From NCBI GenBank assembly GCA_016713125.1, contig JADJPT010000003.1, positions 186,001 through 250,000 on the forward strand: DNA of 64,000 bases, written 5' to 3'. The translations under genes and the position numbers were made by a program. How positions within the stretch are numbered: position 1 is the stretch's first letter; every line of letters begins with the position of its first letter. The notes below the pieces were generated by a model, which was given only the letters and a program-made list of their open reading frames with translations, searched no databases and was not told the DNA's origin. The stretch comes from Betaproteobacteria bacterium (GTDB lineage Bacteria > Pseudomonadota > Gammaproteobacteria > Burkholderiales > SG8-39). This document shows, in pieces, positions 32,872 to 46,208 of the stretch.

Positions 32872-33840
32872 TCACTCGGCCTTGATGCCGGCCGAACGTA
32901 TCACCGCACCCCATTTGGCGATGTCGGCGCGCACGATGGCGGCCAGCTCGGCCGGCGTGTTGCCGACCGGATCGGTGCCCAGCGCCTGCATCTTCTCCTT
33001 CACGTCCGGCAGTTGCACGATGCGCGCGACCTCGGCGGACAGCCGCGACACGATCGCCGGCGGCGTGCCGGCCGGCGCGAACAGCGAGCTCCACAGCACC
33101 ACCTCGGAATCGGGCAGTCCGGCCTCGGCCATGGTCGGCAGTTCGGGAAGCGCCGCGGAGCGCCTGGGCGAGGTCACCGCCAGCGCGCGCAGGCGTCCGG
33201 CGCGCACCTGCGCCACCACCGGCGTCGAGTCGACGAAGGTCAGTGCGACATCGCCGCTCATCACGGCGTTGATCGCCTGTGCGCTGCCCTTGTAGGGAAT
33301 GAAGTTCATCTGTGTGCCGGTGCGCAGCTTGAACAGCTCCGCGGCCAGCTGGAAGGGCGTCGAACCCGAGCTGTAGCTGAGCGCGCCGGGCTTCGCTCTA
33401 GCCAGCGCGATGAGGTCCTTCACCGAAGTCGCGGCGACGCCCGGATGGACCACCAGCAGCAGCGGGAAGGAACCCATCATCGTGATGGGCGCGAAGTCCC
33501 GCTCGGCGTCATAGGGCAGCTTGGCGTACAGGCCGGGGTTGACCGCCATGGCGCCCGAGGCGCCGACCAGCAGGGTGTAGCCGTCGGCCGGCGCCCTGGC
33601 GACGAACTCGGTGGCGATGATGGCGTTGGCGCCCGGCTTGTTGTCGATCACCACCGGCTGGCCCCAGGACTCCGACAGCCTGGCGCCCACCAGCCTGGCG
33701 ATGATGTCGTTGCCGCCGCCGGGCGGGAAGCCGACCACGATGCGCAGGGGCTTGGACGGATAAGTCTGCGCCAGCGCCGAAGAATGGGCGGCGGCAAAAC
33801 AAAGCGCCGCGAGGAACGCGGCGCGCAATCCTGTTTTCAT
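32872..33840 (-). CDS. Tripartite tricarboxylate transporter (Bug-family) substrate-binding protein
   Basis: The 322-residue periplasmic receptor has an N-terminal signal (AAFLAALCFAAAHSSALA, then QTYPSKPLRIVVGFPPGGGND). The TctC/Bug fold signature PADGYTLLVG and PGLSYSS-type motifs are present (GALSYSSGSTPFQLAAELFK). Genomes of Burkholderiales carry many orphan Bug receptors; here no TctA/TctB genes accompany it. ATG 33840 is chosen because the signal peptide begins there. The ligand is unknown. Confidence 0.88.
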   Translation of the reverse strand: MKTGLRAAFLAALCFAAAHSSALAQTYPSKPLRIVVGFPPGGGNDIIARLVGARLSESWGQPVVIDNKPGANAIIATEFVARAPADGYTLLVGASGAMAVNPGLYAKLPYDAERDFAPITMMGSFPLLLVVHPGVAATSVKDLIALARAKPGALSYSSGSTPFQLAAELFKLRTGTQMNFIPYKGSAQAINAVMSGDVALTFVDSTPVVAQVRAGRLRALAVTSPRRSAALPELPTMAEAGLPDSEVVLWSSLFAPAGTPPAIVSRLSAEVARIVQLPDVKEKMQALGTDPVGNTPAELAAIVRADIAKWGAVIRSAGIKAE

Positions 33841-33913
33841 GGTGTCTCCTCCTCGTGCGCCGCAGTATAGCGGCACGCGAGGAGGCCCCACGAAGCCTCA
33901 GTCGCTCAGTCGC

Positions 33914-35503
<1,590 letters not shown>

Positions 35504-35637
35504 CGGGGGCTCCTGGTACGAACGAAATGTGGCGATTTTGTTGCGAAGCACAACTCTATATTGCCTCGCACAAAAATGGGGAATTTCGTTATGCGAAACT
35601 CCACCCCACATCAGGAAATCTTCGCCCGGCCGCCGCC

Positions 35638-37035
<1,398 letters not shown>

Positions 37036-37047
37036 CAGATCCCACAG

Positions 37048-38103
37048 CTACCCCAGGGGCAGCAATATCGTGAATACCGTACGGCCCGGACGGCTCTCGC
37101 ATTCGATCATTCCACGGTGGTACTGGATGAAGGTCTGCGCCAGAGACAAGCCCAAGCCGCTCCCCCCTTCGCGCCCGGACACCAGGGGGTTGAATATCTT
37201 GTCGCGGATTTCGTCCGCGACACCGGGGCCGTCGTCGATCACTTGCAATTCTAGTGCCAGCTTGTGGCGCTGCCGGACGATGGTCACCTGGCGCGCGATC
37301 CGGGTGCGCAGTTCTATGGTCCCGCCCGGCGGCTGGCCGTGCATCAGGGCCTGCGCGGCGTTGCGCGCCACGTTCAGCACCACCTGTATCAGCTGTTCCT
37401 TGTCGCCCACCAGATCCGGAACGCTGACATCGTAGTTGCGGCGGATGGCGATGCCGGCGGAGAACTCGGCCAGGATCAGGCTGCGCACCCGCTCGAGGAT
37501 CTCGTGCACGTTCAGCGGGGCCACGCGCGGGGTGCGATGCGGGGTCAGCAGGCGATCGACCAGGGTCTGCAGGCGGTCGGCCTCCTTGATGATGACCTGT
37601 GTGTACTCCTTCAGTTCCGGACGATCGAGTTCTCGCTCCAGCAGCTGCGCCGAGCCGCGCAGGCCGCCCAGCGGGTTCTTGATCTCGTGCGCCAGGTTGC
37701 GGATCAGCTCGCGGTTCGCGGTCTGCAGATCCAGCATGCGCTCCTCGCGCGCGATGCGCAGCTGCTGCTCTATGGGACGCAGCTCGATCAGCAGCGGCAG
37801 ATCGGGCAGATCGATGTGCGCCACGGTGGCGAGCAGGGCGAGCGGATCATGCCCGCTGCGCAGATACGTCACGCTCTGCGCCGAATAGTCCCAGTGATTG
37901 GCCAGCGCATCGGCCAGCGTGCGCCCGAACTCATCGGACTCGGCCACCTGGGGCAGCAGGGGCGTGCCCTGCAGACTCTTCGCGGCCGTATCGAGCAGGC
38001 TCTCGCAGGCCGGATTCGCGTAGCGCACCACCAGGCTCTCATCCAGCAGGACCACGGCCGTGGGCAGCATGTCCAGGCCCAGGAACGGTGAGTAAGCACT
38101 CAT
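37048..38103 (-). CDS. ntrB: Nitrogen regulation sensor kinase NtrB (GlnL)
   Basis: The 351-residue soluble sensor kinase has an N-terminal PAS domain (about 5-115), a His-phosphotransfer helix with NLAHEIKNPLGG (H about residue 140), and an ATPase domain (IQVVLNVARNAAQAL, DDGPGV, GSGLGLSLAQ). There are no membrane segments, as in NtrB. In the family it is controlled by PII binding and phosphorylates or dephosphorylates NtrC. It lies between the DUF4124 gene and ntrC. Confidence 0.93.
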   Translation of the reverse strand: MSAYSPFLGLDMLPTAVVLLDESLVVRYANPACESLLDTAAKSLQGTPLLPQVAESDEFGRTLADALANHWDYSAQSVTYLRSGHDPLALLATVAHIDLPDLPLLIELRPIEQQLRIAREERMLDLQTANRELIRNLAHEIKNPLGGLRGSAQLLERELDRPELKEYTQVIIKEADRLQTLVDRLLTPHRTPRVAPLNVHEILERVRSLILAEFSAGIAIRRNYDVSVPDLVGDKEQLIQVVLNVARNAAQALMHGQPPGGTIELRTRIARQVTIVRQRHKLALELQVIDDGPGVADEIRDKIFNPLVSGREGGSGLGLSLAQTFIQYHRGMIECESRPGRTVFTILLPLG

Positions 38104-38136
38104 GCGTATCGCTGCGGCACAGGCGCCGCGGTGCGC

Positions 38137-38646
38137 CTAGCGGAGTTTGCCCAGCTCCTTGCGGAGCTCTTCGACGTTCTTCTGGTGCAACTGCACGTTG
38201 TCGCGAAACTTCTGCAGGTGTTCCTGCACCTTGGCGGCGTTGCGGTCCTCACCACCGCGCGACTCCTGCTGCACCAGTTCCGCCCTGGCCCTGGCAAGCA
38301 ACTGTTCCTCGCTGGTCAGCTCGGATTCCAGCGCCTGGCGCTGACGGTCGCGGGCGCTGGCACGGTCGGTGGGCGTTTCCTTTGGAAAACCGGCAGGCGA
38401 GGGCGACTTTGCAGCCGAACGGGGCGCCGCCTGAACTGCTGGCGCGGGCACCACGGTCACGCGCTGCTGCTGGATGATCTTGCAGTCCTTGCCGGCCGTC
38501 TCTTCCTTGACGTTGGTGACATGGGTGCGGTTGGACGCATCCGTGCACCGCCAGATGGTCTGCATCTCGCCGCCCTGCTGGGCGTGGGCGCAGACCGTCA
38601 CCGCCATCAGCGCCGCCGCCATGCCTGGTAAGCCGATCCGGCCCAT
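38137..38646 (-). CDS. DUF4124 domain protein with coiled-coil tail
   Basis: The 169-residue protein has a signal peptide (GLPGMAAALMAVTVCAHAQ). A DUF4124-like segment follows (IWRCTDASNRTHVTNV, C...C). The C-terminal part is a long charged helix (about 105-168; EEQLLARARAELVQQESRGG and EHLQKFRDNVQLHQKNVEEL), probably coiled coil. ATG 38646 is used; a TTG at 38652 is also possible. Proteins of this kind commonly sit between glnA and ntrB in betaproteobacteria; function is unknown and the location is likely periplasmic. Confidence 0.78.
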   Translation of the reverse strand: MGRIGLPGMAAALMAVTVCAHAQQGGEMQTIWRCTDASNRTHVTNVKEETAGKDCKIIQQQRVTVVPAPAVQAAPRSAAKSPSPAGFPKETPTDRASARDRQRQALESELTSEEQLLARARAELVQQESRGGEDRNAAKVQEHLQKFRDNVQLHQKNVEELRKELGKLR

Positions 38647-38714
38647 ACGCAAGAAGAACCTTAAATTGGGAGGGCAAGTGTATGTTGATAATCAGGCTTT
38701 TACAATCATCGCCC

Positions 38715-38744
38715 AAAAAAGAAAAAGGACGGGAAACCCCGTCC
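38715..38744 (-). terminator. Rho-independent terminator of glnA
   Basis: On the minus strand, GGACGGGG-TTT-CCCGTCC is followed by TTTTTCTTTTTT. The site is about 120 bp downstream of the glnA stop and upstream of the DUF4124 gene, so glnA can be terminated separately from ntrBC. Confidence 0.8.
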
Positions 38745-38810
38745 TCCTCCCCGCGCCAGGCGAACTCCGGCGCCGCTGCCCCCCACCTCCCGATCCCAGC
38801 AGCAGACCGG

Positions 38811-38843
38811 AGGGGGTACGGGGGGGCCAAGCCCCCCTGTTCC
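38811..38843 (+). repeat. G-rich palindromic repeat, copy D
   Basis: The sequence AGGGGGTACGGGGG...CCCCCCTGTTC has the same head and tail as copies A-C near yggX/phoU. It lies in the intergenic space after glnA. Confidence 0.6.
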
Positions 38844-38866
38844 GAGCTTTCTGAATTACAGCTCGT

Positions 38867-40279
38867 TCACGAGCTGTAATACATGTCGAACTCCACCGGA
38901 TGGGTGGTCATGCGGAAACGCGTCACCTCTTCCATCTTCAGGTCGATGTAGGCATCGATGAAGTCGTCCGAGAACACGCCGCCCTTGGTCAGGAAGGCAC
39001 GATCCTGGTCGAGGGCCTCGAGCGCCTGGTCCAGCGAGGACGCCACGTTCGGCACCAGCTTGGCCTCTTCGGGCGGCAGGTCGTACAGGTTCTTGTCGAT
39101 CGGATCGCCGGGGTGGATCTTGTTCTGCACGCCGTCCAGTCCGGCCATCAACAGCGCGGCGAACGCCATGTAGGGGTTGGCGGTGGGATCCGGGAAGCGG
39201 ACCTCGACCCGACGCGCCTTGGGGCTGTTCACGTACGGGATGCGGCAGGAGGCCGAACGGTTGCGCGCCGAGTAGGCGAGATTGATCGGCGCCTCGAAGC
39301 CGGGCACCAGGCGCTTGTAGCTGTTGGTGCCGGGGTTGGTGATCGCGTTCAGCGCCTTGGCGTGCTTGATGATGCCGCCGATGTAGTACAGCGCGAACTC
39401 GGACAGGCCGGCGTAGCCGTTGCCGGCGAACAGGTTCTCGCCGCCCTTCCACACCGACTGGTGCACGTGCATGCCGGAACCGTTGTCGCCGACCACCGGC
39501 TTGGGCATGAACGTCGCCGTCTTGCCGTAGGAGGCGGCGACGTTCCACACCGTGTACTTGAGGATCTGCATCCAGTCGGCGCGCTGCACCAGCGGCGCGA
39601 ACTTGGTGCCGATCTCGCACTGCCCGGGGGCCGCGACTTCATGGTGGTGAACCTCGACCTCGACGCCCTGCTGCTCGAGCGCGATGCACATGGCATTGCG
39701 GATGTCGTTCAGGGTATCGACCGGGGGCACCGGGAAGTAGCCGCCCTTGAGCGGCGCGCGATGGCCCATGTTGCCCGACTCGTAGTCGATGCCGGTGGAC
39801 CAGGGGGCTTCCTCGGAACGGATCTTTACGAAGCAGCCCGACATGTCGATCTGCCAGGTCACGCCGTCGAACACGAAGAACTCGGGTTCCGGGCCGAAAT
39901 AGGCGGTGTCGCCGATGCCGGAGGACTTCAGGTAGGCTTCGGCGCGCTTGGCGATGCCGCGCGGGCAACGATCATAGGGCTTGCCGTCCGACGGCTCGAT
40001 CACGTCGCAGGTGATGATCAGCGAAGGCTCGTCGCTGAACAGGTCCATGCGGGCGCTGTTCGGATCCGGCATCAGCAGCATGTCGGAGGCCTGGATGCCT
40101 TTCCAGCCGGCAATCGAAGAGCCGTCGAAGGCGTGACCGGACTCGAACTTGTCCATGGTGAACTGCTTGATCGGCACGGACACGTGCTGTTCCTTGCCGC
40201 GCGTGTCGGTAAAGCGGAAGTCGACGAACTTGACTTCCTTTTCCTTGGCCATTTTCAGAATATCGGCTGCCGATGGCAT
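38867..40279 (-). CDS. glnA: Glutamine synthetase type I
   Basis: The 470-residue GSI has FTDTRGKEQHVSVP and DGSSIAGWKGI near the N-terminus, ATP/glutamate-site motifs PKPVVGDNGSGMH and NRSASCRIP, and an adenylylation loop KNLYDLPPEE with the target Tyr. It is therefore likely controlled by GlnE-type adenylylation. It makes glutamine from glutamate and ammonia. The promoter region at 40280-40482 has a sigma-54 element and two NtrC sites, linking it to the nearby ntrBC genes. Confidence 0.96.
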   Translation of the reverse strand: MPSAADILKMAKEKEVKFVDFRFTDTRGKEQHVSVPIKQFTMDKFESGHAFDGSSIAGWKGIQASDMLLMPDPNSARMDLFSDEPSLIITCDVIEPSDGKPYDRCPRGIAKRAEAYLKSSGIGDTAYFGPEPEFFVFDGVTWQIDMSGCFVKIRSEEAPWSTGIDYESGNMGHRAPLKGGYFPVPPVDTLNDIRNAMCIALEQQGVEVEVHHHEVAAPGQCEIGTKFAPLVQRADWMQILKYTVWNVAASYGKTATFMPKPVVGDNGSGMHVHQSVWKGGENLFAGNGYAGLSEFALYYIGGIIKHAKALNAITNPGTNSYKRLVPGFEAPINLAYSARNRSASCRIPYVNSPKARRVEVRFPDPTANPYMAFAALLMAGLDGVQNKIHPGDPIDKNLYDLPPEEAKLVPNVASSLDQALEALDQDRAFLTKGGVFSDDFIDAYIDLKMEEVTRFRMTTHPVEFDMYYSS

Positions 40280-40355
40280 TTCTGCGTCTCCTGAGTGGAT
40301 AAACTTGAAGCGTCTTGATGAAGGGGCCGGCTTGCCGGCCGGACGGGGGATGTGT

Positions 40356-40373
40356 GAGCAGATTCCATGCCAA
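40356..40373 (-). promoter_or_regulatory. Sigma-54 promoter of glnA
   Basis: The minus strand reads TTGGCATGGAATCTGCTC, matching the -24/-12 consensus TGGCACG-N4-TTGCW with GG and GC separated by ten bases. It lies about 77 bp upstream of glnA ATG 40279. Confidence 0.7.
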
Positions 40374-40435
40374 ACCCGTCCGACAGCGCAGCCTCCCGTG
40401 TCTTTTCCCGAGGGCCTGATTCTACAGATTTACCG

Positions 40436-40452
40436 CGCACGACATTGGTGCG
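40436..40452. promoter_or_regulatory. NtrC-binding site (proximal)
   Basis: CGCACGACATTGGTGCG is close to the NtrC consensus TGCACCAWWWTGGTGCA. It is about 70 bp upstream of the sigma-54 element. Confidence 0.6.
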
Positions 40453-40465
40453 CCACCCGGTGCAT

Positions 40466-40482
40466 TGCACTGAAATCGTGCG
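40466..40482. promoter_or_regulatory. NtrC-binding site (distal)
   Basis: TGCACTGAAATCGTGCG also resembles the NtrC consensus. Its centre is 30 bp from the proximal site, about three helical turns, as in paired NtrC enhancers. Confidence 0.55.
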
Positions 40483-40506
40483 CCCCGGCGCCTTCATCCC
40501 CACGCC

Positions 40507-40512
40507 TATAAT
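40507..40512 (+). promoter_or_regulatory. -10 element (TATAAT) before the rhodanese gene
   Basis: A perfect TATAAT is 26 bp upstream of ATG 40538. The -35 region is poor. AGGAGAG at 40525-40531 is the ribosome binding site. Confidence 0.45.
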
Positions 40513-40537
40513 CTTATGCCCCACAGGAGAGCATGCA

Positions 40538-40984
40538 ATGACCGATCTGGAATCCATCAAGAAAACGGCGCGTCAGCGCGCCAGTCAGCTCAAATCGACT
40601 TACGCGGGCGCCTTGCTGCCCGAGGAAGCCAATGCACTGATGCAGGCCGGCGCCCGGCTGGTCGATGTGCGCACCAAGGCCGAGCTCGAATGGGTGGGCC
40701 GCGTTCCGGGTGCCGTGAGCATCGAGTGGAACACCTGGCCCGGCGGCCAGCCCAACCCCGATTTCCTGCAGCAGCTTGAGGCGCAGGTCGGCAAGGACGC
40801 GCCCGTCATGTTCCTGTGCCGCTCAGGCGGACGCTCGCACAGCGCGGCCACGGTCGCCGCCCAGGCGGGCTATGCCGAGGCCTACAACATCCTGCAGGGA
40901 TTCGAGGGCGACAAGGACGCGGCCGGCCATCGCAACACCCTGGGCGGCTGGCGGCTGGCCGGACTGCCCTGGGTGCAGGGCTGA
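40538..40984 (+). CDS. Rhodanese-like sulfurtransferase domain protein
   Basis: The 148-residue single-domain rhodanese has active-site Cys in LCRSGGRSHSAA and the ARLVDVRTKAELEWVGRVPGA motif. The short N-terminal helix (TDLESIKKTARQRASQLKS) has no signal sequence, so it is cytoplasmic. It is divergent from glnA and shares the upstream regulatory DNA. Its sulfur donor and acceptor are unknown. Confidence 0.85.
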   Translation: MTDLESIKKTARQRASQLKSTYAGALLPEEANALMQAGARLVDVRTKAELEWVGRVPGAVSIEWNTWPGGQPNPDFLQQLEAQVGKDAPVMFLCRSGGRSHSAATVAAQAGYAEAYNILQGFEGDKDAAGHRNTLGGWRLAGLPWVQG

Positions 40985-40988
40985 GGAT

Positions 40989-41813
40989 TCAGCCTGCCGA
41001 CCAGTCCACCCAGCCGGCGTGGCCGGTGTACAGCACCAGCGCGCCGAACACGATGCGGTACCAGGCGAACAGCGTGAAGTCGTGTGTGGCGATGTAGCGC
41101 AGCAGCCAGCGCACGCACAGGAACGCCGAAACGAAAGCCGCGACGAAGCCCACCGAGAACACGCCGATGTCGGCCGCGCTGAGCAGGGCGCGATGCTTGA
41201 GCAGGTCGTAGGCCCCGGCCGCCATCAGGGTCGGCACGGCCAGGAAGAAGGAGAACTCGGTGGCGGCCCGGCGCGACAGCCCGAACAACATGCCGCCGAT
41301 GATGGTCGCACCGGAACGCGAGGTGCCCGGAATCAGCGCAAAGGCCTGCGCGCAGCCGACTTTCAGCGCGTCCTTCCAGTCCATCTCGTCCACGCTCTGC
41401 ACGCGCGCCGCGCGGCCCGGCGCGCGGCGCTCGACCCACAGGATCACCAGGCCGCCGACGATGAAGGCCAGCGCCACCGGCACCGGCTTGAACAGGTGCG
41501 CCTTGATGAAGCCGCCGAATGCCAGGCCCAGCACCGCGGCCGGCATGAAGGCCACCAGCAGGTTGGCGACGAAGCGCCGCGCGGCGGGATCGCGGGCCAG
41601 GCCGCCCAGCACGCCGGCGAACCGCCGCCGGTATTCCCAGACGATGGCCAGCATGGCGCCGCTCTGGATCACCATGTCGAACACCTTGCCGCGCTCGTCG
41701 TTGAAGTCGAGCAGGGCCCCGGCGAGGATCAGATGCCCGGTGCTGGAGATCGGCAGGAATTCGGTCAGGCCCTCGACGATGCCGAGGATCAGCGCGGAAA
41801 TGAGTTCGTGCAT
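40989..41813 (-). CDS. uppP: Undecaprenyl-diphosphate phosphatase (BacA/UppP)
   Basis: The 274-residue membrane protein has the BacA signatures EGLTEFLPISSTGHLILA (about 14-31) and the second motif PGTSRSGATI (about 155-164). Multiple helices follow, ending AGWVDWSAG. It dephosphorylates undecaprenyl-PP to recycle the carrier for peptidoglycan and LPS. It is convergent with the rhodanese gene. Length and motifs are normal. Confidence 0.94.
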   Translation of the reverse strand: MHELISALILGIVEGLTEFLPISSTGHLILAGALLDFNDERGKVFDMVIQSGAMLAIVWEYRRRFAGVLGGLARDPAARRFVANLLVAFMPAAVLGLAFGGFIKAHLFKPVPVALAFIVGGLVILWVERRAPGRAARVQSVDEMDWKDALKVGCAQAFALIPGTSRSGATIIGGMLFGLSRRAATEFSFFLAVPTLMAAGAYDLLKHRALLSAADIGVFSVGFVAAFVSAFLCVRWLLRYIATHDFTLFAWYRIVFGALVLYTGHAGWVDWSAG

Positions 41814-41857
41814 GCGGCCGCGATGTTAGCAGTTTGGCGAATCGCGCCGCCGCGCGC

Positions 41858-43138
41858 TCAGCGCTCGGTCAGCCGCTTGTTGGCCGCCGTCAGGCGCTCG
41901 ATCAGGATGCGCATGAACGACTTGTTGAACTGCACCTGGCAGGCATCGCTCGCCGCGCTGAGCGCCGCTGCCTTGATCTCGAGCACCAGCACCGGCGTGG
42001 ACGAGCGTATGGTGGTGCTGCGCAGCGCCGACTCGCCGGAGAAGTAGAGCATCTCGCCGAAGCAGTCGCCAGGGCCCAGGCTGGCCAGCTCGTGCCCGGC
42101 GCGCGTCACCTCGGCGCGCCCGTCGACCAGGATGAAGAAGCTGTCGCCGCGGTCGCCCTCGCGAATCAGCGTGCCGTCCGCGGCGGCGCGGTTCCAGGCC
42201 GCGATGCGCAGCGTCTCCCAGATCTCGACGTCGCGGAAATCGCGAAAGAACGACAGGTTGCGCAACAGGTGGAACTTGCGCGTTTCCGTGAAGTCCTCGC
42301 GCGGCGCCTCCAGGTCGCGGAACAGCGCGGCCAGGTCGCGGCCGAACTCGATCCAGTTCTGGTAGCGCTGCGCGAGATCCTTCTGCATCGCGCGCGCGAC
42401 GATGGCGTCGAAGGCCGGCGGCAGGTCGGTGCGCAGCGACGACAGCGAAGGCGGGTCGTGGTTGACGATCTGGTACATCAGGCTGGCCTGCGAGGAGGCC
42501 GTGAACGGCAGGCGTCCGGCCAGCAGCTGGAACATCACCACGCCCAGTGAATAGATGTCGGTCTGGTGCGTGAGTTCGCGCTCGGTGAGCTGCTCGGGCG
42601 ACATGTAGGCGGGCGACCCGGCATTGCCGATGTTGGTGTGCGTGGCCTCGGTGAGCTGGGCGACGCCGAAATCCGAGAGCTTCACGTCGAACTCCCGCGT
42701 GACCAGGATGTTCGCCGGCTTGATGTCGCGGTGGATGATGCCCATGCGGTGCGCGTACTCGAGCGCGCGGCTGCACTTGAACACCACCTCGACCACGCGC
42801 TCCAGCGGCAGCAGCGCGTCCATGGAGGTGTACTGCTCCAGTGTGCCGCCCGGCACGTGCTCCATGACCACGTAGCTGTGCGCCTGCTCGACCGCCGCGT
42901 CGAGCAGCGCGACGATATGCGGATGGGTGAGCTTGCCGACCAGCGCGGCTTCGGTCAGGAATGCGCTGCGGTGCTGGCCGCCGAGCGTGGGATTCTCGCC
43001 GGCGTGCCGGAACACCTTGATCGCCACGTTGCGGTCGGCAAAGGCGTCGCGCGCGAGATACACCGAGCCGGTGGCGCCGCGCCCGAGTTCACCAAGGATG
43101 GTGTACCGGCCGATCGCGCCGGGCGCCGCGTCGATCAT
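41858..43138 (-). CDS. Ser/Thr protein kinase fused to a cyclic-nucleotide-binding domain
   Basis: The 426-residue protein has an N-terminal Hanks-type kinase: P-loop GRGATGSVY (19-27), Lys in VAIKV (K41), catalytic HRDIKPAN (136-143), DFG (156-158) and an activation segment ending in YMSPEQ. The C-terminal ~120 residues (about 305-420) form a cNMP/CRP-type beta-roll with GDSFFILVDGRAEV and GPGDCFGEMLYFSG. No membrane segment is seen. Such fusions link a second messenger or another ligand to phosphorylation; substrate and ligand are unknown. It starts 7 bp after the bdhA stop, so the two are probably one transcript. Confidence 0.88.
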   Translation of the reverse strand: MIDAAPGAIGRYTILGELGRGATGSVYLARDAFADRNVAIKVFRHAGENPTLGGQHRSAFLTEAALVGKLTHPHIVALLDAAVEQAHSYVVMEHVPGGTLEQYTSMDALLPLERVVEVVFKCSRALEYAHRMGIIHRDIKPANILVTREFDVKLSDFGVAQLTEATHTNIGNAGSPAYMSPEQLTERELTHQTDIYSLGVVMFQLLAGRLPFTASSQASLMYQIVNHDPPSLSSLRTDLPPAFDAIVARAMQKDLAQRYQNWIEFGRDLAALFRDLEAPREDFTETRKFHLLRNLSFFRDFRDVEIWETLRIAAWNRAAADGTLIREGDRGDSFFILVDGRAEVTRAGHELASLGPGDCFGEMLYFSGESALRSTTIRSSTPVLVLEIKAAALSAASDACQVQFNKSFMRILIERLTAANKRLTER

Positions 43139-43145
43139 CCGCGCG

Positions 43146-43937
43146 CTACTGCGCCGTCCAGCCGCCGTCCATGGCCAGCGCCTGGCCGCGCATCTGCGCC
43201 GCGCCCGCCGAACAGAGGAACAGCGCGAGCTCGGCCAGCTGCTCGGGCGTGACGAATTCCTTCGAGGGATGCTTCTCGCCGACCAGCTCGAGCCTGGCCG
43301 CCTCGTAGGTCTTGCCTTCGGCGGCGGCACGCGCGCGGATCTGCTTGTCGACCAGCGGGGTGAGCACCCAGCCGGGGCAGATCGCGTTGCAGGTCACGCC
43401 GGTCTTCGCGGTTTCCAGCGCGACGACCTTGGTGAGCCCGACGAGGCCGTGCTTGGCGGCCACGTAGGCCGACTTGTTGGGCGAAGCGACCAGGCCGTGC
43501 GCCGAGGCGATGTTGACGATGCGCCCCCAGTTGCGTGCCACCATGCCCGGCAGCGCCGCCTTGCTCGCATAGAACGCCGACGACAGGTTGATCGACAGGA
43601 TCCGTTCCCACTGCTCGGCGGGAAAATCCCTGACCGGTGCGACGTGCTGGATGCCGGCGTTGTTGACCAGGATGTCGACCGCGCCGAATTCGGCCTCGGC
43701 CGCTTCGATCATCGCGGCGACCTCGGCCGGCCGGGTCATGTCGGCGCCGTGGTGCGCGACCCGCGCGCCGAGCGCGGCCAGCTCGCGCTTGATGCGCCCG
43801 ATCTCGGCCGCGTCACCGAAACCGTTGAGCATCACGTTGGCGCCGGCTCGCGCCAGGCCGGTTGCGATGCCCAGGCCGATGCCGCTGGTCGACCCGGTGA
43901 CGACCGCCGTCCTGCCTGCCAGTGCCCTGTCGCCCAC
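43146..43937 (-). CDS. bdhA: D-3-hydroxybutyrate dehydrogenase
   Basis: The 263-residue SDR has TGSTSGIGLGIA (cofactor), NNAGIQHVAPVRDFP, catalytic Ser in IASAHGLVASPNKSAYVAAK with YxxxK, and the C-terminal AMDGGWTAQ. The insertion QIRARAAAEGKTYEAA is typical of 3-hydroxybutyrate dehydrogenases. It oxidises D-3-hydroxybutyrate to acetoacetate, as needed in PHB turnover. It precedes the kinase-cNMP gene. Confidence 0.9.
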   Translation of the reverse strand: MGDRALAGRTAVVTGSTSGIGLGIATGLARAGANVMLNGFGDAAEIGRIKRELAALGARVAHHGADMTRPAEVAAMIEAAEAEFGAVDILVNNAGIQHVAPVRDFPAEQWERILSINLSSAFYASKAALPGMVARNWGRIVNIASAHGLVASPNKSAYVAAKHGLVGLTKVVALETAKTGVTCNAICPGWVLTPLVDKQIRARAAAEGKTYEAARLELVGEKHPSKEFVTPEQLAELALFLCSAGAAQMRGQALAMDGGWTAQ

Positions 43938-43986
43938 TCGTGCTCTCCTTGCGCTGTCGAAGGCGCAAGAATATCAGCGCGGCGCG

Positions 43987-45912
<1,926 letters not shown>

Positions 45913-45975
45913 GGCATCGCTCCTGTCGGAAGTGGTGGGAGCGAGGACGGCCCGGCATGGGTCGCCGGCCGGCCA

Positions 45976-46066
45976 ACGCTTCCCTGCGGCGGCATTACCC
46001 GCATCAGGTTCGAAGGGACTCTCTCACCCGGCCGGCGCTTGCGCGTCGCCAGGACCCCTACGCTGA
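45976..46066 (-). promoter_or_regulatory. TPP riboswitch (THI element) of thiC
   Basis: On the minus strand the conserved pieces run in order: AGGGGTCC, a GC-rich P3 stem, GGGTGAGA, then CCTGATGCGGGTAATGCCG and GCAGGGAAGCG. These are the classic THI-box features. The aptamer lies 64-154 bp upstream of the thiC start, so TPP should repress thiC. Confidence 0.93.
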
Positions 46067-46125
46067 CTGCAGATGATTATAGCCGAACGATTTAGTCGGG
46101 AAAGGCGCACCACATTCCGATGTCG

Positions 46126-46168
46126 TTGACGCGCCGCAACAATCAAGCTACATTACTGACCGGTAAGT
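46126..46168 (+). promoter_or_regulatory. Promoter and overlapping palindromic operator of the efflux operon
   Basis: TTGACG (46126-46131) and TACATT (46149-46154), spaced by 17 bp, form a reasonable sigma-70 promoter. The near-perfect inverted repeat ACTgACCGGTaAGT at 46155-46168 overlaps the predicted start point. It is a likely binding site for the TetR protein encoded 40 bp downstream. Confidence 0.5.
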
Positions 46169-46208
46169 TATTTAATTACCAGCCCCAGGCGCATCCACAC
46201 ATCAGCCC

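Noticed and set aside
32872..33840. Complete tripartite tricarboxylate transporter
   Set aside because: Only the receptor gene is present; no TctA or TctB gene is next to it.
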